Source of the DNA: JACMLC01 sp963720235 | GTDB taxonomy: Bacteria > Acidobacteriota > Blastocatellia > Pyrinomonadales > Pyrinomonadaceae | NCBI GenBank assembly: GCA_963720235.1 | Contig: OY970389.1 | Location: 3,658,001 to 3,722,000, forward strand | Length of the DNA: 64,000 nt | Direction of reading: 5' to 3' | In this document: positions 58,301-64,000 of the stretch, one piece after another | Position numbering within the stretch: position 1 is the first letter of the stretch | Layout of the letters: each line of letters starts with the position of its first letter | Made by a program: the position numbers and the translations under genes | Notes under the pieces: model-generated | What the model saw: only the letters and a program-made list of their open reading frames with translations | Told to the model about the DNA's origin: nothing | Databases searched by the model: none

Positions 58301-59904
58301 GTGTCGGGAAACGCGCCGAAGGTAGCATCGTTCCAACCGCCATTGCTGCCCCACATATTGCTGTTGTGTTCGCCGTTGATAATGCCTGCCACTGAATAGG
58401 AGGCATTATATTCCGACGAAGCGGTCGCGGTTGCTCCATAAGATGAGAGAGCTACGTTGGCCGCGCATGCCGGCGGGCAATCTGATTCGCTCGTCAGCCA
58501 GTTTGAGAAATTAATATTCGCGCTGACGGTGTCGCCACTGCCGGGGCCGACAGGGCCTGGGCCATTAGCCGCGCCCCACCAGTTACTCTGCATGTTAATG
58601 TTTGGCGGAGCGTTGTTCTGCGCTCCTGCTCCGTTGCCGAAGATGTTGTTGTTGTTGGCGACGAGGCCGCCCGTCGCGGCGGGGTCGAGCACGACGCCGG
58701 TTGTGTTGCCGGTGATGTTGTTGCAACTGAATGTCGGAGTGGCAGGCGTCTCGTGGAAGACTCCGCGCAACGAGTCTGTGACGTAGTTGAGCGTAAAGAG
58801 TATGTTGGGCGACGTGGCAGAGGAGTTCGTCACGTTGATGCCATCAATGCGCGTGTAACCCGCAGTGCCGAGCGCAGAGCGGTTGCCATCCACGCTGTTG
58901 TTCGTCACCGTGACGGCAACTGTCTGCTGTATGGACTCGACGCGGATGCCCTGATAAGCCGTCGGCAAAGTGACCTGCGGCGGCAACCCTGCCGGCGCGT
59001 AAGCCTGTACGGTGTTGTTGCTGATGGTGAAACCCGGATTGGTATAAACGTAGTGCAGGTTATGGCGAATGCCTATGCGGAAAGAGGTGATGTTGTTACC
59101 GGAAATAACAGAGGCCGGATGAGTAGTCGTATTGCCGCTATAGTTCTCGATGACGATACCGCTGCGCACGCGCGTCAAGACATTGTCAGTCACGTCGAGC
59201 CACGCGTCGTCTGAGATGCGTATGCCCTGACCGAAAGCGCCGAGGAGGTTATCCACCTTGTTGGTCGTGATGCGACTGTTAGCGTTCTTCGCCCCGCCCT
59301 GTGAGTTCGAGTTAATCCAGATGCCCATTTCGCCGACGTTCTTGACGATATTATTGCTGATGACAGCATCGGGATTGGCCGTCTCTGTGCCGTAGATGCC
59401 AAACTCTGCGTCCACATCCGCGCCGTTAAAGATGACGCCTGATGTCAGAGCCGGATTGTCGCCATCCACTGTGAAGCCTCTGAAGGTAATGCCGCTGACT
59501 GCGAAGTTAACAACTATCGGCCCTGCGAAGCTTGGGTTGAGCGGGTCGCTGGTAGTGGGAATAATGACTGCTTCCGCGACTCGCGTGCCTGTATTCGGAT
59601 TGATGTTGGCGTTGGGGCCGAGCAGCGTCAGCGCTTTATTGATAGTCGGTTGCTCGGCGTAAGTGCCTGCACCGACGTTAATCGTATCGCCGGGCGCAGC
59701 AGCATTAATCGCTGCCTGAATGGTAGTAAAGCAGGGGGCGTTTCCTCCGCAGAGGCCCGCGGGGTCAACATGCGAGCTGGCGGCTTGCACTCGCTCAATA
59801 ATAAAAACAGAAGCACATGCCAACGCAATCAAAATCATAAAAGCTAGCAGACGCGTGTGAGCAAAACGCTTGAACAAAGCAAACATAGGCTGGGCAAAAT
59901 TCAT
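55327..59904 (-). CDS. Large secreted protein: two beta-helix regions flanking three discoidin-like repeats
   Basis: 1525 residues from ATG 59904 (AAAGGA eight bases upstream). A signal peptide (residues ~20-42, LLAFMILIALACASVFIIER) leads to a right-handed beta-helix (~45-470) with many NN/SN turns as in NosD or pectate-lyase folds. Three repeats of ~165 residues follow (about 482-645, 661-825, 833-990), each with ASSE/ASST, GWNDATxGxFPD, IDVYTLKDxPNxGS, FDVQYWNGSAWVTVPGG and SRIIEVE, a galactose-binding (F5/8C-like) pattern. They are joined by PSPSPSPSPSAS linkers. A second beta-helix (~1000-1270) and a C-terminal domain of ~220 residues follow. Probably a surface or extracellular glycan-binding protein. 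Confidence 0.85.
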   Translation of the reverse strand: MNFAQPMFALFKRFAHTRLLAFMILIALACASVFIIERVQAASSHVDPAGLCGGNAPCFTTIQAAINAAAPGDTINVGAGTYAEQPTINKALTLLGPNANINPNTGTRVAEAVIIPTTSDPLNPSFAGPIVVNFAVSGITFRGFTVDGDNPALTSGVIFNGADVDAEFGIYGTETANPDAVISNNIVKNVGEMGIWINSNSQGGAKNANSRITTNKVDNLLGAFGQGIRISDDAWLDVTDNVLTRVRSGIVIENYSGNTTTHPASVISGNNITSFRIGIRHNLHYVYTNPGFTISNNTVQAYAPAGLPPQVTLPTAYQGIRVESIQQTVAVTVTNNSVDGNRSALGTAGYTRIDGINVTNSSATSPNILFTLNYVTDSLRGVFHETPATPTFSCNNITGNTTGVVLDPAATGGLVANNNNIFGNGAGAQNNAPPNINMQSNWWGAANGPGPVGPGSGDTVSANINFSNWLTSESDCPPACAANVALSSYGATATASSEYNASYSVAGIINGEHNSNMWGSNGGWNDATFGAFPDTATVNLNIVQAVSEIDVYTLKDEPNNGSIVTDATTFSNYGNTSFDVQYWNGSAWVTVPGGNVTGNTRVKRRFIFNTPISTDMVRVVVNDSADDAYSRIIEVEVYSCAPVVVPSPSPSPSPSASPSPCLNNVALASVGATTTASSEYSPAYSSAGVIDGEKNGNMWGSNGGWNDASYSVFPDNITVNLNVAQTISEIDVYTLKDDPNSGSVVTDATTFTAYGITNFDVQYWNGSAWVTVPGGNVTGNNKVLRRIVFSPITTDQIRVVVNNSADAAFSRIIEIEALSCSPVVVPSPSPTPTPCLTNIASSTNGSTAVASSTVNASYPASGTIDGEHNGNNWGSGGGWNDATYGAFPDNLQVNFNTNQNINQIDVYTLKDDPNSGSVVTDTTTFNNYGITNFNVQYWTGAAWVDVPGGAVAGNNLVKRKFLFPNITTDRIRIVVNDSADDVYSRIIEVEAFSCTPVVVRCVNNGGTGGCFSTIQGAVNASAPGDQVNVQPGTYDEDVNVNKAGLRLIGAGAGVTNIRGPIGGPGTTVQISASDVTVAGFTITRLGNNTTDWNNPGLNSAAIAVQGLSISGMLVRDNIITGNRTGIDVNNSNGHTIRNNVIDFNRTGLIYRNQTDNQTVAENFITNNWTVGVLFLDASGGSNVPVQTALHSTFSNNNLSANWYAQIVDRQSGGSLPAPGTTNYKNFRGNWYGTTSPVITTANSAEPGYAAQIPVAYGGSATPPGGQPDIAGPASANFQITPFLQSGTDTNVETTPGRGTFGFQGVPNTVLVSPANQNGWVFADDLPGTGTGSGGFEAGPATPPLGAGSAFLTVDANGRHILATGGYGGTRMDDLPGLLYGSYQDNNANTVVAASLQFDIDYDLNDAATAFAGRLVFEPYLSPAQGAVQQNVWQTWDARAGNWYGTRTTVTVNNVAGVAQPCQPATPCTWQQVLTLFPNAGVRNTPTSALLFKVGGPWSPGFDGNVDALNIRHGGSLINYNFEHVP

Positions 59905-60537
59905 TTTTAGTTCCTTTCAATTAAGCAGAGCAAGAAGTGGGACAGAAATTTCCGTGAAATTATCTATCTGCCGAGAAACAGAAGTGCTTTAGAGATGTGT
60001 GGGAATCAATGTGACATTAGCTCACAGCCAAAGCACAAACGTCTGTGCGCCAGCACACATAACCCAAACAATCTTTGTTCAACATTTAATGTGAGCCATT
60101 GCTAAACCCAATTTCGCACGATGGCCGCATTGAATTGAGATAGCTGGTCTCTAAACTCTATGTCGTGGCAGTTTGATTCAAGGCGGTAAACTCTTATGCA
60201 ATGATTGGGAGCAAGAGCGACGCCTTGTTGCGAGGGCGTGGGACTTCTAAGTAACAGCCGTTACGATAAACGCTTTGACAGCCCTTCTGCATACGGCTAT
60301 CAGGAGTTGGAGTTTTAACTCCAGCAAGTGTTTTATCGTCGAATAAAGAAAGGTTTGTGAAATAACTTTAAGTTATCTTGAATGACAGACACGTCAACTG
60401 GAAGGCTGGGCCTGAAAGTCAGAGATGTCCACAAACTATTTACGAGGGAGCAATGATTTTAATGTCAGAGCGCGCAGGACACTACTTTATCCACTACGGA
60501 TTGTCAAATTAATTCTTTGTGAAAGAAGAGAGAGGTC
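59905..60537. other. 633-bp intergenic region, AT-rich, with operator-like repeats
   Basis: Lies upstream of the large secreted protein gene and downstream of the S9 peptidase gene (both minus strand). It holds the inverted repeats at 60010-60048 and a small hairpin TGGAGTTTTAACTCCA near 60307. A 64-codon plus-strand ORF at 60425 has no Shine-Dalgarno or recognisable content and was not called. Confidence 0.55.
60010..60048. promoter_or_regulatory. Two adjacent TGTG/CACA inverted repeats
   Basis: TGTGACATTAGCTCACA (60010-60026) and GCACAAACGTCTGTGC (60033-60048) are inverted repeats with centres about 22 bp apart, roughly two helical turns. They lie about 110-140 bp upstream of the start of the 1525-residue protein. 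They recall CRP/FNR-type half-sites, but the first spacer is 7 rather than 6 bases. Confidence 0.35.
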
Positions 60538-62901
60538 TTATGATTTCAAATGCTTTTCAAAGAAGCGCAGAATCCTTTCATACTCATCCGTCCAGCTTTC
60601 CGGTTTCGTGAAGGCATGATTCTCCGTCGGGTAGAACATGGTTTCAAAATATTCCGACTTGCCGAGCTTGATTAATTTTTCGATGAGTTGCGCGCTATCC
60701 TGAAAATGCACGTTGTCGTCCACCATCCCGTGCAGGATGAGTAAAGGTCGGCGCAAGCTTTCGGCATAACTAATCGGAGAACTGCGCTTGTATGCTTCCG
60801 CGTTTTTGTCTGGAAAGCCCAGACGCTCCGTCGTGTAGATTGGCGACGAGGCGTAGTAATTTTTCCAGTCAGCAACCGGACGCAAAGCAGCCGCGCACGC
60901 TATTTTTTCAGGCGCGCGCATCGCTGCCATCTCAGCCATAAAGCCACCGTAGCTTCCACCGTACATCCCCACGCGCGCGGCGTCCACAGCATAATTCTTG
61001 ACGATGAAATCAATGCCATCCAAGTGGTCTTGAAAATCAAGCCCGCCCAAAAAGTCATACACATCTGTGCGCCACTCGCGCCCGTATCCGGCAGAGCCTC
61101 TGTAATCTATATCGAGCACGACGTAACCGCTCTCAGTCAGAATGTGATGAAACATTGCCTCGCGGTGATAGTTATTCCAGCCGTTAATCACATTCTGCAA
61201 ATAGCCCGCGCCATGCACAAAGACGACTGCCGGATATTTTTTCTTCTTCTCAAAATTCGCGGGAGTATAGACGCGCGCTTTAACAGTCTTGCCGTCCTTT
61301 GCTTTGAACTCCGTAAACTCCGGTCGCGTCCAGCTTATCTGCTTGAAGCGCGCTGGCACAGTGTCTGTCAATCTCTTCGGCTCTTTGCTCTCACTTAACG
61401 GCAGCGCGTAAAGGTCGCTCGGCAAGTTCCACTCGGAATGCTCGAAGAGCAGCGTCTTTCCATCTTTAGATAACTGCGGGTCTGTGTTCATCCCGCGCGG
61501 CGTCGGCAGTCGCTCAGTTTTGTTGGTTTTGATGTTGAGAATGTAGAAATGCCTTTCGGCAGTCGAGGCTTCGGTCGAAGAATAGATGACGCGCTCGCCA
61601 TCGGGCAGCCACTTGGCCCAGTTGATTTCCCACACGCCGCGCGTTAGTTGCCTGACGGCAGAAGGCGTATGACCGGTGGCTGCTCTTTCGTCACGCTCAA
61701 GCGAGACTAAATAGAGATGATTGAATCCGTCACGTTCAGAGGCGAAAAGGAGTCGCGGCTCTATCGGGCCGGGCTCAACGATTCTTGAGAGCGGCGCGAC
61801 CCACTTGGCATCCGTCTCCTCGTTCATAAGAATCACCGTTTCGCCGCTTATCATTTCACGAGTGCTTTCTCCGACATAAGCCACAAAAGATTGACGCCGC
61901 TTTGTGTCGCGGTCAATGCGGTCAATGATGAGAGCTTTGCTGTCCGGCATCCAGCGCAGGCCGCGTATGTAAGAGACGCCTTCGGGCGCGGGCAGCTTGA
62001 CGACCACAGCGCGTTCGGATGTGCCGTCGCTCTTGACGACCTGCACGCGCTGCTCTGTCCAGCCGCGTCTGACTGTCGGCGCGGTGACAAACTCGCCTGT
62101 GTAATTCGGCACAAAGAGAGCGCGCTGCTTTGAGTTATCCGAAACGATGTAAGCCACCTGCGCGCCGTCCTCTGAAGCCGTCACGCCGGAGACAGAAGCA
62201 TTGGACGCGCCGCTACCTGTTCGTTGCTGCTGCTGCTCCGCATTGTTGTCCTCACTTCTTCTCGCGGCAGCCGCGCCGCCTTCGCGCGTGAGTTGTGTGA
62301 GGGCTGTCTGGTCTGCGTCTATCACAAACAGGTTGCCGCCCGATTGATAGAGTATGCGGCGCGAATCTGCGAGCCATTGTGCGCCGCCTTCGACACTGAC
62401 TGTGCTGGTCAGACGACGCGCTACAGGCGATGTGTCAGTTGGATTGATGACATACAAATCGCCGCGCCTGGAAAAAAGCAGACGACGCGAATCGGGCGAC
62501 CATTCGATGCCGCTCACACTGCGCTCGCGTGCTTCCTGCGCCGCGTCGCGCTGCATCACACGCTCTTCCTTCCTCTCGCTCGCACGACTCTCATCGAGCG
62601 TCTCAGTCTGCGCGGGTCTTGCTTCCTTGTCTTCATCCACCGCGCGCACAAGGAGGCGCGGCTCGCCTCCGCGAATCGAAACCAGATACAAATCTCGCGG
62701 GTCGCGCCCCGACGCGCTCCAAAGATATGCGACCTGTTCTCCATTCGGTGAAAGCTTCTCGCCTTCGGGGCGCATCCCTGCAATCGAAGGCTCTGCCATG
62801 ATGTCGCGCACAGTGAGGCGCGCGGTTTGCGATGCTAAAGAGAGAGCTTGAAAGATTAGTAGAAGGCAGGCTAAAGCAAAGCGTGCGTGTGTTCTGTTCA
62901 T
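60538..62901 (-). CDS. Secreted S9-family serine peptidase (DPP4/acylaminoacyl-peptidase type)
   Basis: 787 residues from ATG 62901. A signal peptide (residues 1-24, FALACLLLIFQALSLASQTA) is followed by a beta-propeller (~40-520) with WD40-like SPNGEQVAYLWS and SPDSRRLLFSRRGDLYV blades. A Gln/Ser-rich loop lies near residue 230. The alpha/beta-hydrolase domain shows S650 in GGSYGGFMAEM, D728 in HGMVDDNVHF and H762 in ENHAF, spaced as in DPP4. It would cleave short peptides in the periplasm or outside. It is overlapped by the next gene upstream (TAATG), so the two are coupled. Confidence 0.93.
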   Translation of the reverse strand: MNRTHARFALACLLLIFQALSLASQTARLTVRDIMAEPSIAGMRPEGEKLSPNGEQVAYLWSASGRDPRDLYLVSIRGGEPRLLVRAVDEDKEARPAQTETLDESRASERKEERVMQRDAAQEARERSVSGIEWSPDSRRLLFSRRGDLYVINPTDTSPVARRLTSTVSVEGGAQWLADSRRILYQSGGNLFVIDADQTALTQLTREGGAAAARRSEDNNAEQQQQRTGSGASNASVSGVTASEDGAQVAYIVSDNSKQRALFVPNYTGEFVTAPTVRRGWTEQRVQVVKSDGTSERAVVVKLPAPEGVSYIRGLRWMPDSKALIIDRIDRDTKRRQSFVAYVGESTREMISGETVILMNEETDAKWVAPLSRIVEPGPIEPRLLFASERDGFNHLYLVSLERDERAATGHTPSAVRQLTRGVWEINWAKWLPDGERVIYSSTEASTAERHFYILNIKTNKTERLPTPRGMNTDPQLSKDGKTLLFEHSEWNLPSDLYALPLSESKEPKRLTDTVPARFKQISWTRPEFTEFKAKDGKTVKARVYTPANFEKKKKYPAVVFVHGAGYLQNVINGWNNYHREAMFHHILTESGYVVLDIDYRGSAGYGREWRTDVYDFLGGLDFQDHLDGIDFIVKNYAVDAARVGMYGGSYGGFMAEMAAMRAPEKIACAAALRPVADWKNYYASSPIYTTERLGFPDKNAEAYKRSSPISYAESLRRPLLILHGMVDDNVHFQDSAQLIEKLIKLGKSEYFETMFYPTENHAFTKPESWTDEYERILRFFEKHLKS

Positions 62902-63770
62902 TATAAATTTATCGGCTCAAGTTCGACTCGAAAATCCGGCAGCACTGTAATCGTGTAATTGTCCGGCACATCCATCCAATCGTCCGGGTCGTCCGTCAAC
63001 ATCTCGCTCGACACGATGACGCTCGCGGCCTGCTCCTCGCGCCCGACAGAGTGCATATCGCACACACCATCCGGCAGACATTCAAAGCGCGTCCCGCGCG
63101 AGTAGTGCAACGACGCGCCTTTGAGACCTTCGGCAGAGCAGTAGCGCGAGATAACCATCGCCTGCCCGTCTGCCACTGCGAAGTTATAGAACGAAGCCTC
63201 TGCGATGCCTGCATCTTTCGACAACTCATTTAAGAGTGCGATAGTTTCAACGAGCGCGCGGCGTATCTCATGAACATCTGCTTCGCCAAACGGGACGCGC
63301 AATGAATTAAGAAAGAGCGCGAAGGCATGTTCGGAATCCGTCGTGCCTTCAATCATGTTATAAAATTCATCCTTCAAGCTCTCGCGCAGCCGCCGCTTGA
63401 TTTGATGAAAGCCTGCGACGAAGCCGTTGTGCATCCACATAAAGCGGTCGTAAGCAAACGGATGCACATTGGCATCATTGACAGCCATGCCCGGAGAGGC
63501 TGCGCGAACATGCGCGAAGAGATGCGCGGCGCGCGTCCTTGTCGCAAGGTTCTGCAAGTTGCGATTGGACCAGGCGGGCGAGACGGAACGCTGCACGCAC
63601 GGCGAAGGGTCTATGTCCGGCACATACCAGCCGACGCCAAAGCCGTCGCCGTTCAAAGGCTCTTCCCTCTCGCGCGCGTGATGGCTCTGCATAATCAGAG
63701 AATTGACCGGACGATACAACAAATCCGCCAGCAAGATAGGCGCGCCCGCGTAAGTCAGAAAACGGCACAT
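62901..63770 (-). CDS. Class II glutamine amidotransferase (EgtC/YafJ type)
   Basis: 289 residues from ATG 63770, chosen because it places Cys at position 2 (MCRFLTYAGAPI), the N-terminal nucleophile after Met removal. Other family segments: NGDGFGVGWYV, LFAHVRAASPG, NVHPFAYDRFMWMHNGFVAG and EGTTDSEHAFALFLN. It hydrolyses glutamine-like amides; EgtC acts on gamma-glutamyl-hercynylcysteine sulfoxide, but no other ergothioneine gene is in view, so the substrate is open. Its stop overlaps the start of the S9 peptidase gene. Confidence 0.9.
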   Translation of the reverse strand: MCRFLTYAGAPILLADLLYRPVNSLIMQSHHAREREEPLNGDGFGVGWYVPDIDPSPCVQRSVSPAWSNRNLQNLATRTRAAHLFAHVRAASPGMAVNDANVHPFAYDRFMWMHNGFVAGFHQIKRRLRESLKDEFYNMIEGTTDSEHAFALFLNSLRVPFGEADVHEIRRALVETIALLNELSKDAGIAEASFYNFAVADGQAMVISRYCSAEGLKGASLHYSRGTRFECLPDGVCDMHSVGREEQAASVIVSSEMLTDDPDDWMDVPDNYTITVLPDFRVELEPINL

Positions 63771-63798
63771 ATAGAAATTGTCTTGGGAGATACGCAAG

Positions 63799-63984
63799 AT
63801 GAGCGAACAGACAGATAATACAACGGAACAGGACGAATCGTCCTCACTGAAACGCGATCAGGACGAGCGCAAGTATTATTACGACGACGAGACGGGATAT
63901 GAAGTTTATGACCCGGCGAAAGATGAGGAAGATGAGGAAGATGATAAAAGGGATGATGAAGTCATCACCCCTTCTTCACTTTAA
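63799..63984 (+). CDS. Small acidic hypothetical protein
   Basis: 61 residues from ATG 63799, with GGGAG nine bases upstream. Strongly acidic and disordered-looking: many Asp/Glu, a YYYDDETGYEVYD segment near the middle, and EDEEDEEDDKRDDE near the end. No cysteine or hydrophobic stretch. It diverges from the amidotransferase gene with only 28 bp between start codons, so the promoters would overlap. Function unknown. Confidence 0.55.
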   Translation: MSEQTDNTTEQDESSSLKRDQDERKYYYDDETGYEVYDPAKDEEDEEDDKRDDEVITPSSL

Positions 63985-64000
63985 GACTCTTTCTTCTTCG

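Noticed and set aside
60010..60026. Canonical CRP site
   Set aside because: The spacer between TGTGA and TCACA is 7 bases rather than 6, so only an operator-like repeat is claimed.
60425..60619. 64-codon plus-strand ORF in the intergenic region before the S9 peptidase gene
   Set aside because: No Shine-Dalgarno, no motif, and it overlaps the 3' end of the S9 gene.

Overview
The window looks like chromosomal DNA of a free-living Gram-negative-type bacterium of moderate GC. My best guess is an acidobacterium of the Blastocatellia type. The guess rests on overall style: GCGC-rich codons, many signal-peptide hypotheticals, a regulatory-like domain fused to an M1 peptidase, a bactofilin, an MJ0042 zinc ribbon, and abundant palindromic intergenic repeats. 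No rRNA marker is present, so the lineage is inference. I saw no tRNA, rRNA, CRISPR, phage or full insertion sequence.

Layout. 1-14 kb holds housekeeping and accessory genes: a truncated molybdopterin oxidoreductase, bactofilin, a Cys/Met-metabolism PLP enzyme, a CDF metal exporter, a LarA-type racemase, an unlisted 49-residue metallothionein-like gene, NAD synthetase, two GNAT acetyltransferases, and ttcA with a partner of unknown function. 14-31 kb holds an M1-type peptidase, pilT followed by a zinc-ribbon/degenerate-receiver protein, thiE, a WecA-like initiating sugar-phosphate transferase, a glycosyltransferase, quinone reductase, a PMT-like mannosyltransferase, PilZ, a desaturase, an EamA transporter, arylamine N-acetyltransferase and an SRPBCC protein. 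30.4-53.8 kb is one Wzx/Wzy-type exopolysaccharide cluster, almost all on the minus strand. It holds export protein, tyrosine kinase, a CpsB-like protein that has lost its metal ligands, eight family-4-type and one family-2 glycosyltransferases, four SAM methyltransferases plus one FkbM methyltransferase, polymerase, flippase and GDP-mannose dehydratase. A UDP-xylose synthase follows at 54-55 kb. 55-64 kb holds a 1525-residue secreted beta-helix/repeat protein, an S9 peptidase, a class II glutamine amidotransferase and a small acidic protein.

The precursor and assembly genes fit together. Gmd and UDP-glucuronate decarboxylase supply 6-deoxyhexose and xylose donors, the WecA-like protein could prime the lipid carrier, the glycosyltransferases and methyltransferases build and decorate the unit, Wzx/Wzy flip and polymerise it, and the Wzc/Wza-type proteins control length and export.

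The most unusual signal is not a gene. At least 17 intergenic places carry long imperfect palindromes whose arms are built from short tandem words. Several unrelated word families share this design, and fifteen of the seventeen sit at or inside the 3' end of a gene; five supply the stop codon and last residues of the upstream protein. Two copies 27 kb apart are nearly identical over about 105 bp, and one of these lies inside an outer 23-bp terminal inverted repeat, so the elements appear mobile.
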